The notes: a model not told the origin generated them from the letters alone. A DNA stretch of 64,000 bases from Ruminococcus sp. (GCA_017542125.1 JAFXXU010000042.1:1-64000); one strand, 5' to 3'; positions 45,540-55,019 are shown, counted from the stretch's first letter. Numbers and translations: made by a program.

Positions 45540-47873
45540 TTAAATATGATCCACCCAAGCCACATCACTGCAAATATTCCTCAGCTGCTCCACCTGCTCT
45601 GCTGTCAGTTTTCCGAGCTGCTTGTATTTGAGCTGACGGCTTCTCCACTTTCGCAATTCAAGGTTTTTGTAACGCTCGGTGCTGTTCGGGTGATGCCCGT
45701 AGCGGGTGAGGTATTCCATATAGCTGTCGTAATACTTTGCCCAGGTGCCGTTTTTACGGGCGCTGCGAGGACTTGTAAGCGGGACGTTTGCGCTATTGAA
45801 TCGGTCAAGACGAGCAGACTGCAACAAACCCTTTTGATAGAGCTGAAACTGTGCCCTGTACCAAACTCCGATGTGAACACCGTCAACCGTGACACTCGTT
45901 TCCGGCAGCGAACCGTGATCTGCATAATACTTTTTCAGCAGTTCAAAAGTCTTGTTCCACTGCTCGTCACGTTTGTCCCAGGGGAAATTGATCTTGTCAA
46001 GGAGCGCCTTTCGGTCTGCCTCCATAGTCCCGCGGAACATCTTTGTGCGCTGAGAATTCATCCAGGTGTAAAGCACCATGATCTCCGTATCGTTAAGCGC
46101 ATCGGAGTTATCGGGAAAACGGTGATGCTCGGCAATAAAATCACATAACTGTTGGTATCTCTGCTCCCAAGCGGACGACCAAAGTAGTCCCATATCACAG
46201 CCGAGTTGTATAAGCATCTCAGCCCTTTCGGGTTCCAAAACGCCCTTACGATACTTGTCCTTCTGCATACAAACCCAGCGGTACAGGCTGATGTCCTCCT
46301 GCGGATAATCCGCTTTTTTGGGGAAACATCCGAGCTTTTCAACAAGCCTCGATAGTTTTGAAAACATCGCTTGCCAGTTCTCCTCATAAACATTCCAAGG
46401 AAAACCGATGTCATTCAGCTTATCGACCTGCGCTTTCGGCAGCTTCCCACGATTGTTGAGGACCCGCTGATAAACGCACCATTTGCCAAGCGACACGCCT
46501 TCGTAGGACTCGTTTTTACAAGGGAATTCATCATATTTATCGACGTATTCTTTCAGCAGCTCGAAGTTGAAATCCCAGCTGTTGGAAAAGGTATCGTTGA
46601 GCTCGTTGAGTATCTCCCGGATGTCCCGGACGTAGTCGTAAAGCTCAAACTCGATCTCGTCATCGTAGATCTCGCCGCCGCGGGCGATCTCCATGATCCC
46701 GGCGTACTGCTGCGCGGTATCGCCCGACTCAAAGTTGTTCACGATGTCGAAGATCACGGGATGTTTATTGCTCTCGGAACAGGCCAGAGCCCGTCCGAGC
46801 TGTTGGTAAAATACATTAGCGCTCTGCGTTGCACGAAGCATTATCACTCCGTCGATGTCATCGAAATGCACGCCCTCGTTCAGCATATCAATGCAGAACA
46901 GGAGCTTTAACGCCGAAGCGTCTTTATCATTTCGGAACTCCTCAAACTGCTTGTCAGATGAGCTGTTCTGCGCATAGACTGTATATTTATGGATATCGCG
47001 GTTGACCTTGGTGAACCATGCATCACACTCGCTGACCATTCTTTGAAGCGACTCCACATTCGGGCAGAAGACTATGAACTTGCCTGCCTTATCGGGGATA
47101 TGCTTCTCGAATACTTTTTCAATGCCCACATCGAGCTCGGCGATCATAGACTTAGCCTTGCGGATCTTCCCCAGCAGGGCGTTTTTTAATCTCGGATTGC
47201 CTGATTGTTCGGCCTTGATCTCAAGCTGTTCTATGTCACCCCGGAACGAATACCAAGAGGTTACATAGACAGGCAACGGCAAAATTTTCCTGCGGATAGC
47301 CTCGGCAAGAGACATATTGACCGCATAGACCCCGTCAAACAGCTCATCAGCCATATTTCGTCCGCTGTCAAGGTAACGTATAGGAGTAGCAGACGTACCG
47401 AAGACCTTGGCATCGGGATTGGCTTCCAGCAGCTCCTGAACACCACGTCCCCATTCGTCCGCACCGCAGCGGTGAAACTCGTCAAGCACAATGTAATCAA
47501 ACTCGGTGATAAGCTCCGTCTGCGCCAGCTTGGTGTAGGTGACAAACTCGGTGTTTTCAATGGAGATATTATACTCATCAGCGAGGGACTTCATCTGTCC
47601 GAAGATGTAAGTCGAAGGCGAGCAGACTGCAAATTGCCTGTTGGGATTGTCAGCAATAAGCTGCAAAATGAGATAGCTCTTGCCCGTACCGGTGGGCTGT
47701 ACCGCCGCTACCCGCTGATTTGACGCAAAAAGGCTCACCATGTTTGCATAGGTTTCACGGTTGTGTTTATGCAGCAGCATAGGCCTCACCTTCTCGAAGC
47801 ATCCGGAGATTTTTTGATATTTTTTCTCTAAATAAGGAATTTTGCGAAATGATGATATATAATTGATATACAT
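45540..47873 (-). CDS. Superfamily 2 helicase with helicase-associated (HA) repeats
   Basis: A 777-residue protein. The first 430 residues are a DEAD/DEAH-type ATPase: Walker A QPTGTGKSYLI, Walker B as VLDEFHR, motif III GTSATPIR, motif V/VI region DDIDGVIMLRATQSANVFYQQLGRAL. From about 440 on, several 70-residue tryptophan-rich helicase-associated repeats follow (WDFNFELLKEYVDKYDEFPC...LGKWCVYQR, and four or so similar units). Such proteins occur in mobile islands, often with unknown or defence-type roles. An alternative start at 47780 has a good site (AAGGTGAGG); I kept 47873 because the extra residues look protein-like. A perfect promoter lies upstream. Confidence 0.85.
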   Translation of the reverse strand: MYINYISSFRKIPYLEKKYQKISGCFEKVRPMLLHKHNRETYANMVSLFASNQRVAAVQPTGTGKSYLILQLIADNPNRQFAVCSPSTYIFGQMKSLADEYNISIENTEFVTYTKLAQTELITEFDYIVLDEFHRCGADEWGRGVQELLEANPDAKVFGTSATPIRYLDSGRNMADELFDGVYAVNMSLAEAIRRKILPLPVYVTSWYSFRGDIEQLEIKAEQSGNPRLKNALLGKIRKAKSMIAELDVGIEKVFEKHIPDKAGKFIVFCPNVESLQRMVSECDAWFTKVNRDIHKYTVYAQNSSSDKQFEEFRNDKDASALKLLFCIDMLNEGVHFDDIDGVIMLRATQSANVFYQQLGRALACSESNKHPVIFDIVNNFESGDTAQQYAGIMEIARGGEIYDDEIEFELYDYVRDIREILNELNDTFSNSWDFNFELLKEYVDKYDEFPCKNESYEGVSLGKWCVYQRVLNNRGKLPKAQVDKLNDIGFPWNVYEENWQAMFSKLSRLVEKLGCFPKKADYPQEDISLYRWVCMQKDKYRKGVLEPERAEMLIQLGCDMGLLWSSAWEQRYQQLCDFIAEHHRFPDNSDALNDTEIMVLYTWMNSQRTKMFRGTMEADRKALLDKINFPWDKRDEQWNKTFELLKKYYADHGSLPETSVTVDGVHIGVWYRAQFQLYQKGLLQSARLDRFNSANVPLTSPRSARKNGTWAKYYDSYMEYLTRYGHHPNSTERYKNLELRKWRSRQLKYKQLGKLTAEQVEQLRNICSDVAWVDHI

Positions 47874-47902
47874 TAATTATGCAGACACTTTCATACCTAA
47901 TA

Positions 47903-47931
47903 ATTTTATCACATTAATAAATCATTGTCAA
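47903..47931 (-). promoter_or_regulatory. Promoter of the helicase gene
   Basis: On the minus strand TTGACA (47931-47926), 17 bases, TAAAAT (47908-47903). This is the only strong promoter seen for the whole minus-strand block down to 22748. Confidence 0.8.
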
Positions 47932-48039
47932 GTTAAAGGAACTGTGAAAAACTAACAACTGACTTATTTTGGAGATTTGGTGCAATTATGTGTGTTATGC
48001 GTGAAAAATTTGACTATTTTGTAAAGGAGAAAATCAAAA

Positions 48040-49149
48040 ATGAGCAGAGGAAGTATTTACCAGCGTAAGGACGGCAGATGGGAGGCAAGGCTATCGCTCG
48101 GATTCAAAAACGGAAAAAGGCAGTCAAGATCGTTCTACGGCAGAACAAGATCAGAGGCTGAAAACAAGCTGTTTGAGTACAGTCACAACTCTTTGGAGCC
48201 CGTGATATCAGATATGTTCGTGTCCGAGCTGTGTGCTGAATGGCTTGGTATCTGCAAGAGCCGGGTCAAGTTATCGACGTATGTTAACTACCGTCTGAAG
48301 GTAGAAAAGCACATAATACCGCATTTTGGCGATACTATGTGCTGCGCAGTCGGGACAAAGGAGGCTTACGGCTTCATTCAGAAAAAGCTGGACAGCGGGC
48401 TGTCGGCGCGGTATGTTGCCGATATTATCGTTCTGCTGAAATCGCTGTTTAAGTACGCAAGAAAGGAGTACGGAATCTGCGATCCCTTTGAGGATGTGTC
48501 GCTGCCAAAGGGTGTAAAACCGGAGATCAGGCTGCTGACCAATGCCGAGCAGGAACGTCTGAAAGCCTATCTGGATAAGCATCGGGATAACCGCACTCTC
48601 GGCATCACCCTCGCTCTTGCTATGGGATTGCGTGTCGGAGAGGTTTGCGGGCTTATGTGGCAGGACATCGACTTTGAAAAACGTATACTGACCGTCAGAA
48701 GGACGGTGCAGCGCGTCGGTCTACATACAGGAAACAACAAGACACAAGTTATCATAACCTCGCCCAAAAGTGCGACATCTGCCCGCGAGATACCTATCCC
48801 TGCGGGTGTTTTTGCGTTGTTGGAAGATCTCCGCAGCGCTCCCGAACGCTTTATTTTGAGCGATACCATACGTCCCGCCGAGCCGAGAATTATGCAGTAT
48901 CACTTTGCAAAGATACTGAAAAACGCAGGGTTGCCGTCAGTTCGGTTCCATTCATTAAGGCATCGCTTCGCCTGTTCGGCTGTCGCGGCGGGCTTTGATG
49001 TAAAGACACTTTCGGAGATACTCGGACACAGCCGCGTTGAGCTGACAATGAACCTTTATATTCATTCCGACCTTGAGCGGAAGCGCGCCTGCATGGACTT
49101 GCTGAATTGGTCAGATAACGTCAGTTGTCAGTCGGTATGCGGTTTGTGA
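48040..49149 (+). CDS. Tyrosine recombinase / integrase 1
   Basis: A 369-residue phage-type integrase. The N-terminal arm-binding part (GSIYQRKDGRWEARLSLGF) leads to a SAM-like core-binding domain (about 60-155) and a catalytic domain with Arg in MGLRVGEVCGL, HSLRHRFAC (HxxR), LGHSRVELTMNLYIH (second His and the nucleophile Tyr). It is apparently complete. It has AAAGGAG upstream and its own terminator. One of three recombinases in the island, and a candidate for tRNA-Arg integration. Confidence 0.93.
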   Translation: MSRGSIYQRKDGRWEARLSLGFKNGKRQSRSFYGRTRSEAENKLFEYSHNSLEPVISDMFVSELCAEWLGICKSRVKLSTYVNYRLKVEKHIIPHFGDTMCCAVGTKEAYGFIQKKLDSGLSARYVADIIVLLKSLFKYARKEYGICDPFEDVSLPKGVKPEIRLLTNAEQERLKAYLDKHRDNRTLGITLALAMGLRVGEVCGLMWQDIDFEKRILTVRRTVQRVGLHTGNNKTQVIITSPKSATSAREIPIPAGVFALLEDLRSAPERFILSDTIRPAEPRIMQYHFAKILKNAGLPSVRFHSLRHRFACSAVAAGFDVKTLSEILGHSRVELTMNLYIHSDLERKRACMDLLNWSDNVSCQSVCGL

Positions 49150-49217
49150 TGTCTGTAAAATCGCGATTTATTGGTGCTTTTCGGGGGAGCGTTTTAAAAT
49201 TCCTTATTTTACGAAAA

Positions 49218-49262
49218 AACCGAGAAGCTAAGAGGATCACTCCGGGCGTTCTCGGCTTTTTT
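49218..49262 (+). terminator. Terminator after integrase 1
   Basis: Stem AACCGAGAA/TTCTCGG with a long interior, followed by CTTTTTTATTTT. Confidence 0.7.
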
Positions 49263-49370
49263 ATTTTCAAGGCACTCCCCACACCCGTATAATTCTATAT
49301 TCTACTCAATTTCTGCGTAAAAGTCAATACTCACTTTCTGAATAATATATAATATTCGGGGGTGATGTCA

Positions 49371-49598
49371 ATGACTTTACAATTAAGGCTCCGCGACCTG
49401 CGGGAGGACAGCGATATGTCGCAGGCGCAAATGGCGGCGCTGCTCAATTGCTCGCAGCAGACCTATTCCCGCTACGAATCCCATACCACCGAGATACCGC
49501 TGGAATCACTGATCTTCCTTGCGGAGCATTACAAAACCAGTGTAGACTATTTGCTCGGACTGACCGATACCAGGAAGCCTTATCAGAGGAAGAAATAA
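49371..49598 (+). CDS. Small XRE-type helix-turn-helix regulator
   Basis: A 75-residue single-domain Cro/C1-type repressor (LRDLREDSDMSQAQMAALLNCSQQTYSRYE...LAEHYKTSVDYLLGLTDTR). I chose the ATG at 49371, about 8 bases after GGGGG; GTG and ATG codons at 49362 and 49365 are alternatives. It stands alone with its own terminator, between integrase 1 and the toxin-like pair, and may control element functions. Confidence 0.88.
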   Translation: MTLQLRLRDLREDSDMSQAQMAALLNCSQQTYSRYESHTTEIPLESLIFLAEHYKTSVDYLLGLTDTRKPYQRKK

Positions 49599-49630
49599 AA
49601 AACGCGACACCGTGCTTGGTGCCGCGTTTT
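49599..49630 (+). terminator. Terminator after the XRE regulator
   Basis: Stem AAAACGCG/CGCGTTTT with an inner CACC/GGTG pairing, starting right at the stop codon. Confidence 0.8.
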
Positions 49631-49759
49631 GGCTAAATAGTATTGAATTATAACTGATTTATTTCCAACAGCTGGTCAACCACGATGTAGCCGTTGCTTC
49701 TATTCAGTTTAATATTGTTTAATATTGTGTTTAGAACGCAGGGAATAATAACAGTTCTG

Positions 49760-50476
49760 TCATTCCTGTTCTTTCCTTTTTCTGAGTGCAGCAAGAACAT
49801 CACTCAAATTATCATTGCTAACTACCCCTGGCTTTTCTTCCTGATACTCAATAAGATTTTCCTTGTTTTCTATTTCCATTTGTCTTACCCGGGCGTATAA
49901 TTCAGCATAGTTCCCATTCTTTACTGCCTGCTCGACAAACTGTTTCACATCATCAGCAATAACATCATATGAATCATAGAGATCAATGACCGCCTGTTTT
50001 ATCCTTTCAAGCGTCAGCGGTTTACCGCGTTTTTTCTGATCCCAAAGCACGCCGATAATATCGGATCTGTCATACTTGTACTCTCTGCCGGATCTCATTT
50101 TCATCGCTACAAGATATTCAGCGGTCACAGTTCTGAAAGTGACAACGTTTGAAAAAGTGCGATAGTATGTTGAAAACCGTGCTATTCTGTCAGTATATGA
50201 TGATGTATTCTTAAAATCGTCGTTGATCCAACCGTTCGGGAGGCCGAATTTGTCACCGACATAATTGATAGCTTCTTTCATGGAAGAACTCGCGTTTATA
50301 ACAGCGTCCATGTCATAGGTCATTTCCCGAAAGCCGTAATTAATGACAACAGCTGCGCCGCCAATGAGAATGACCTCTGCCGGAGTGTTTTTTCCATTTC
50401 GCTTTCTGAATTCTTTTGCCAGCTCTTTCAAATACAAGTCAAGCGTATCTTTTGTAAAAGCCTTATCAGACAACAT
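49760..50476 (-). CDS. Nucleotidyltransferase-like protein, putative toxin of a TA pair
   Basis: A 238-residue protein of the uncharacterised nucleotidyltransferase type related to AbiEii/MNT-like enzymes. The active-site pattern is EVILIGGAAVVINYGFREMTYDMDAVI (GG followed by DxD), then a helical region with LVAMKMRSGREYKYDRSDI, where family members carry a further Asp/Lys. The C-terminus is acidic-basic coiled. Its ATG at 50476 lies inside the end of the HTH gene (11-base overlap), the usual coupling of antitoxin and toxin genes. Confidence 0.75.
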   Translation of the reverse strand: MLSDKAFTKDTLDLYLKELAKEFRKRNGKNTPAEVILIGGAAVVINYGFREMTYDMDAVINASSSMKEAINYVGDKFGLPNGWINDDFKNTSSYTDRIARFSTYYRTFSNVVTFRTVTAEYLVAMKMRSGREYKYDRSDIIGVLWDQKKRGKPLTLERIKQAVIDLYDSYDVIADDVKQFVEQAVKNGNYAELYARVRQMEIENKENLIEYQEEKPGVVSNDNLSDVLAALRKRKEQE

Positions 50477-51038
50477 TCCTAACCTCGCTTTCAATAATAT
50501 TGAACCTGCGGAATTCTGGTATGCATTCCTGTTCAGCCCGTTTCAAAGGCTCATCGGAATCCATCACCTCGCTCGTAAGACGTACGCCGATGGGATATAT
50601 CGGATTGCTGAGTTTCTTTGTCCGAAGGCCGTCATATCTTGTGCAAAGCGGGATGTCATTGACTCTGGATAGATAATCAAGCATCGCAAGAAGATACAAT
50701 GCTTCTGGATACCAGCGCTTATTGTACAGCGACTGTATCTCATCTGATGCAAGCACGCCGAGCATAAACTCCACATCGCCCATATCCTTGATACGGTGAC
50801 ATATATTGCTCTTGAATGTTTCAAAGGATGCCCTGTGATCCGATTTTGCGGATTCAAGTATCTCCTCGACAGACACTCCAAGGACTTTGGCTATCCTGTA
50901 TAAAGTCCCGGCAGTGCATCTCTCCATATCAGCCTTGCCGCTGCAAATATCGTTGACGGTAGCCTGCGGAACACCGCTTTCCTTGCTGAGCCGGTATTTC
51001 GTCATTCTACGTTTTTCAAGCAGTTCATTTATTAGCAT
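50466..51038 (-). CDS. HTH protein, putative antitoxin and autoregulator
   Basis: A 190-residue protein with an N-terminal XRE-type domain (TKYRLSKESGVPQATVNDICSGKADMERCTAGTLYRIAKVLGVSVEEIL) and a C-terminal helical domain seen in partners of the adjacent nucleotidyltransferase type. It overlaps that gene by 11 bases. The promoter upstream contains a perfect 12-bp palindrome between -35 and -10, so autorepression is likely. The pair would stabilise the island or act in phage defence; this follows from family and layout, not from data here. Confidence 0.8.
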   Translation of the reverse strand: MLINELLEKRRMTKYRLSKESGVPQATVNDICSGKADMERCTAGTLYRIAKVLGVSVEEILESAKSDHRASFETFKSNICHRIKDMGDVEFMLGVLASDEIQSLYNKRWYPEALYLLAMLDYLSRVNDIPLCTRYDGLRTKKLSNPIYPIGVRLTSEVMDSDEPLKRAEQECIPEFRRFNIIESEVRNVV

Positions 51039-51072
51039 AGATCCCGCCTCCTCTGCCTTACCTTCTATCTAT

Positions 51073-51102
51073 ATTATAACGGTTGACCGTAGTATTTGTC
51101 AA
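51073..51102 (-). promoter_or_regulatory. Promoter with embedded operator for the toxin-antitoxin-like pair
   Basis: On the minus strand TTGACA (51102-51097), 18 bases, TATAAT (51078-51073). ACGGTTGACCGT at 51079-51090 is a perfect palindrome abutting the -10 box inside the spacer, suited to repression by the HTH protein. Confidence 0.8.
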
Positions 51103-51667
51103 GTGGTTTGCAAATCTTTTTCCGGATATATTATGCCCGAATAAAAGCATCCGCATTCTGCCATAAATGATGATATACCTTCGTTTGAGAAAAGCGCCGA
51201 AAAAACCATTTCTGTCAAGACATGGAAGCATCCTGATATCATACTTGAACATATGCAGCCCGGATAATGGTATAAAAGCATTGATTTTGCAGATATATTG
51301 GACGTAAAGGATACAAGAACTGTTCCGAATATTTATAGCAAACGGCGATATAGAGAATGACAAAACCACCAAAGGCAAGAGATACCGCAAAACGGATAAA
51401 AAAGGGTAATGTCCGTTACTGTGCCTCACTTTAAGGTGTTCAACGAGCAGACGGCAACGGGGCCGGGGCAGCTGTATCAAGAAGATCATCAAAGAATATC
51501 AGGCTCAATATAAATTTCTGACGTTATTCATACCCGAGTTGGTTTCTGAACACGACAGTATAATTTTACCGCTGAAAGACACCAATTATCGCTTTTCTGA
51601 AAAAAGGAGATAAAAAAGCCGATAAGAACGCGATGAAATCGCTGCAAGAATACAACACAACGCCAAA
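51103..51667. other. Decayed region without an intact gene
   Basis: About 560 bases with many stops in all frames. Plus-strand fragments such as ADILDVKDTRTVPNIYSKRRYRE (near 51300-51360) and a 140-codon minus-strand frame without ribosome site look like remains of coding sequence, but I do not recognise the parent gene. Confidence 0.45.
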
Positions 51668-51695
51668 GCGGCTGCACCGTCCCCGATGCAGCCGC
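51668..51695 (-). terminator. Terminator-like hairpin after the 91-residue protein gene
   Basis: A perfect 9-bp stem GCGGCTGCA/TGCAGCCGC just after the stop codon, with only a short T run (TTT) on the minus strand. Confidence 0.6.
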
Positions 51696-51700
51696 CGTTC

Positions 51701-51976
51701 TTATTCCTTGAGCAATTCACTCATCATCCTCGCGCCGGCCTTGAACCCCAGCGCGAACTCATAATGCCCCACCACCGACATCAGCCGGAGCTGCTCCATC
51801 AGATATTCACGGAGCTTCGGTGTCTTGTCGCAGAAGTTGAATATCAGGTGACTTTCCAGCTTCCTGACCTGGTCGGCAATGTCAAGATAGACCTTTTCCA
51901 GTTCGTCAAGATCTGCCTTCGGGAATAATCCTTCTACCTGTTCCTTTTCCTTGTTGTGATACTTCTTTTCGATCAT
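51701..51976 (-). CDS. Small hypothetical protein (91 residues)
   Basis: A helical, soluble protein. Its C-terminal part HYEFALGFKAGARMMSELLKE is a pattern I associate with a small family of uncharacterised clostridial proteins that often accompany a larger unknown protein on mobile elements. Here it overlaps such a gene by 4 bases (ATGA), with AAGGAGGAC upstream. No function can be given. Confidence 0.7.
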   Translation of the reverse strand: MIEKKYHNKEKEQVEGLFPKADLDELEKVYLDIADQVRKLESHLIFNFCDKTPKLREYLMEQLRLMSVVGHYEFALGFKAGARMMSELLKE

Positions 51977-53507
51977 ATATTGTCCTCCTTCAAAAGTCTC
52001 AAAACATAGTCGTACAGCTTCGGGTTCATCAGCACAGCCTTGACTATAGGGGATACCCAGAAGTCAAAGACATTTGTCCCGATAAGCCCGAAATACAGCG
52101 TCGAGTCCTCCTCGCCTGCGCGGTCGATCATACACTCGGCCACATCCACCGGCAGAGCGATACGGTTGATAAGGTGCGTCTTGATGTATTCCTCTCTGTC
52201 TGCGCAGCCGCTGAACCGGTGCCTTTCGATGATCTGTTTGCCTTCAAGCAGAACAAGCCGCAGCACCTCTTTCATCTCCTCGATGACGTACTCGTCTATG
52301 GTAGTGCTTTCGCCCTCCCACATATAGAGCTTTTCAGGGTCAATGATGTCCGCATTGCGCTCATCCATTTTAAGAGCATCCTCACCGATGACCGAATACA
52401 TCAGCTCAATGAAACGCTGCTTCTTGAAACGGCGACCCTTACCCGCCAGAGCATCGCTGAAAAGCTTGTCGGTCATCCCGTCAGGGAAGTGCTCTTTAAT
52501 GACAGCTTTCATATCCTCCAAAGGGATATAAGCGTTGATGATACGCCGCCTGAAATCCATATCGCCTGCGGTTTTTCTCGCATTTGCCATTGCCGAGGTG
52601 TCCGCTGTTGCTTCTGACGGTATCGTGAAGTCGTAAAGCTCCAGCTCGGATTTTTCCTTAACGTGGACTTTTCCGAGGATGAGACAGTCCACAAGCTGCT
52701 TCACATCATAGCCTTCCCAAAGCTTTTTATAAGCCCTGCAAAGTCCCTCCGGCGAAAGACCCAGCTCCAGCCACCCCTTGACAAGCCCGAACACATCCGT
52801 GTTGTGGCGCTTGAAATATTCGGTAAACTCGTCCTCGAAAAAAGTGTCTCTCTGCAGCTCACAAACGTTTTCCGTCCTGGCACCTTTATATGTCGTCAGG
52901 AACCTGTCCAGCAGCTCGATGCCGGTATGGCCCCTGTCACGGAACGCATCAAACAGGCGAATATAGTCATACTGTATCGGCATTTTCGCATCTCTGCCCG
53001 TGACCTCTTTTATCAGACGGCAAGCCTCCTGACACTGCCCCTGAGTTATGTCGCCGTACACGACAGCCGCCTCCGGGAACTCGCTTGCTATCAGCACCGC
53101 CATTGCCAGCAGACAGATATGCGGACGCGAACCAAAGGTCTCGGTGTCGAAATAAGGCACAAAGTATTTCTCATACTCACTTGTGCCGTTATAAAGGCAC
53201 ATATACAGATGCTCCGATACCGGGATCCCAGCAGCGGTTTTACGCCCTTCAGGATATACTTTGTCACGTCACGTTCCAGTTCACAGTCCTGAATGCACCT
53301 GCCCTGAACCAGATCTCCAACGATGTGCAGCTTGCCGTCCTTCTCCCGTACCGGCACAAGACATTCCAGTTCTTCCTCGCGGACGGTCACACTTTCGATG
53401 TCCGCCAGCTGTCCTGCCTCAGCTATTATCTTGCAGTCCTCAAAGACTTCCTCCCACTTTTTCCTGTCGATCTTCGCAGCATTCACCTGTGCATAAATTC
53501 CGATCAT
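51973..53507 (-). pseudogene. Unknown large protein, broken by a one-base frameshift
   Basis: Two overlapping frames make one protein of about 510 residues. The 5' part runs from the ATG at 53507 (AAAGGAG upstream) through IDRKKWEEVFEDCKIIAEAGQL to YILKGVKPLLGSR, near 53230. The 3' part continues in the next frame as SEHLYMCLYNGTSEYEKYFVPYFDTETFGSRPH to the stop at 51973. One missing base around 53225-53232 (a CCGGGAT stretch on the plus strand) explains the break. The protein is helical, acidic and not recognised. It is coupled to the 91-residue protein. A sequencing error cannot be excluded, since the downstream frame has kept its integrity. Confidence 0.65.
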
Positions 53508-53674
53508 TGTTTGCAAAAACTCCTTTCATATTATAATATTTTGAGGGGCTCATAAAGAACCCCTCAATAAAAACTATGTACCGCTGTACGCGGCTTTTCC
53601 TCCGGCACTTTTACGCCGTCTGACTGTGCTGACCCATACGGACACACCACCTCCTATATAATTTTTGGAGCAAA

Positions 53675-53763
53675 ATAAAAATACCGAGCCCCAAATTGGA
53701 ACTCGGTACGTTGACACTTTTACTTTCTGTGTATATTATATCACATTTTGTTATATCTGTCAA
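53675..53763 (-). ncRNA. Short promoter-terminator unit 1 (about 55-nt transcript)
   Basis: On the minus strand a perfect promoter TTGACA (53763-53758), 17 bases, TATAAT (53740-53735) is followed about 26 bases later by the stem TACCGAG/CTCGGTA (53708-53702 with 53688-53682) and a TTTTTATTTT tract. The spacer is filled by a 19-bp dyad (53738-53756). The product is either a small RNA or an attenuated leader for the 53507-51701 genes about 170 bases downstream. Between the terminator and that gene are a second hairpin (GAGGGG/CCCCTC at 53552-53573) and an AGGAGG site without a convincing ORF. Confidence 0.6.
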
Positions 53764-53796
53764 TAGATATTGCAGAGAAATGTTACTCAAATATTT

Positions 53797-53815
53797 ACAT
53801 CACAATTTGTGATAT
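53797..53815. repeat. 19-bp dyad copy 2
   Basis: ACATCACAATTTGTGATAT; its core ATCACAA-T-TTGTGAT is a perfect palindrome. Same family as the sites at 53738, 53919, 55633 and 60482. Confidence 0.7.
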
Positions 53816-53918
53816 TTGACCAATCCGCCCTTAAAACAGCCCTTTTATATCATGTGATTGTAAAAATACCACACCTCTCCGAACCACAGCAGACGGCAAG
53901 GGAATACAATCCTATAGA

Positions 53919-53937
53919 ATATAACATTTTGTGATAT
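53919..53937. repeat. 19-bp dyad copy 3
   Basis: ATATAACATTTTGTGATAT, 24 bases downstream of the integrase 2 stop codon. It is nearly the reverse complement of copy 4. Confidence 0.7.
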
Positions 53938-53960
53938 TGCGTAAATGCTCAGGCACTTCA

Positions 53961-55019
53961 TCACTTTATAAGATAGTGCTGTATAGTCGTGTCGCTCCTG
54001 AAGTGGTGCAGTATCGTCGCACTGACATAGAGGACAGCTACCCGGTCAAACTTAAACTCCCGTCCGCGGCTTTGCTGCATAACCTTGCCTGCCCCGCGAA
54101 GAAAGTAGGGTTTGTCGAGATTCTCTTTCAGCGGCTTATTATGCTTCGCAAAGAAGTCAACTATAAATCGCTTATACTCATCACGCTTCGCGGAGTTACC
54201 CTTTATCTCACCCATAACGCGGTTGTACTCATCTATCGCACACATTGCCCGGGCGTGGTGCAGATCAGCATCGTGCTGCATCTGCTCTTTAGTGAGCAGG
54301 GTTGCCCGCGCATCTGCGATTGCATCGCAATAAAACTTGGTAAGGATCTCCAGCTTCGCAGGATCGGTAATAAAGGTCTCGTTATGCTTGCCACCCTTGC
54401 CGATGCTCCTGATCGTGGCACTCTTTTCGCCGTCCCAGGAAACATCAAAGATCGTCACCCTCCCAAGCTCCGACCTGCGGAGACCTATCGCCCGGTTAAG
54501 CTCCAATGCCTCCGCTGCGCGGTGGGAGTTGAACTTGTCCCGAACGGCAGGATTAACACCCCTCGTCACATCAGCATAGCGTCGCTCGGGGTGGGTATAA
54601 TCAACAACATACTGCCCCGTGGCCTTGCAGACAGCCGAGAGTTTCAGATTGATCGTGTTCGGCGAGTTCCCCTTTATAATAAGGTAGTCGATATAGGGCT
54701 GGATATATTTCACGCTGTCCTCCACAGAGGTGCGCGAGGTACCCGTCTTAGAAGCGACAAAGTCGGCAAAATCCGCCACAAAACGGATATAGGAGCGCAT
54801 CGTGCCGAAGCTGAATATCTTGTCCTTGGCGGCATCGATGTGCAGCAGGGCCTTTTCGATCTCCTCCGGGGTCCTGTGCTGACAGATCAGCTCGTTCTTT
54901 GCTCTACGGCGCAGGTCGTTGGTCTGCTGACGATAGGCATACTTGCTCTCGCCGTAAGCGGTCATCCTCTCCAGATTCTCCCGCAGGGCATAGGTCAGCT
55001 GTTTGTTGCGTGTTTTCAT
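53961..55019 (-). CDS. Divergent tyrosine recombinase 2
   Basis: A 352-residue protein. An N-terminal helical region is followed by a core-binding domain (FSFGTMRSYIRFVADFADFV) and a catalytic domain with Arg in AIGLRRSELGRV, Lys in GKGGKHNE, HHAR (HxxR) in DADLHHARAMCA, and the end LHHFRSDTTIQHYLI, which matches the family pattern LGHxxxxTTxxYL. A segment of about 70 residues separates HxxR from the last motif, longer than usual. The gene is complete and has AAGGAGGAG upstream. Its relatives tend to sit on plasmids and mobile elements; it could resolve or integrate the inner module. Confidence 0.8.
   Translation of the reverse strand: MKTRNKQLTYALRENLERMTAYGESKYAYRQQTNDLRRRAKNELICQHRTPEEIEKALLHIDAAKDKIFSFGTMRSYIRFVADFADFVASKTGTSRTSVEDSVKYIQPYIDYLIIKGNSPNTINLKLSAVCKATGQYVVDYTHPERRYADVTRGVNPAVRDKFNSHRAAEALELNRAIGLRRSELGRVTIFDVSWDGEKSATIRSIGKGGKHNETFITDPAKLEILTKFYCDAIADARATLLTKEQMQHDADLHHARAMCAIDEYNRVMGEIKGNSAKRDEYKRFIVDFFAKHNKPLKENLDKPYFLRGAGKVMQQSRGREFKFDRVAVLYVSATILHHFRSDTTIQHYLIK

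Noticed and set aside
51058-51492. A 144-codon minus-strand ORF
   Set aside because: It overlaps the promoter and operator of the antitoxin-like gene and has no ribosome site or similarity.
53600-53650. A short peptide gene behind AGGAGG (GTG 53647 or ATG 53637)
   Set aside because: The GTG is too close to the ribosome site and the ATG gives only 8 codons, so no real gene can be supported.
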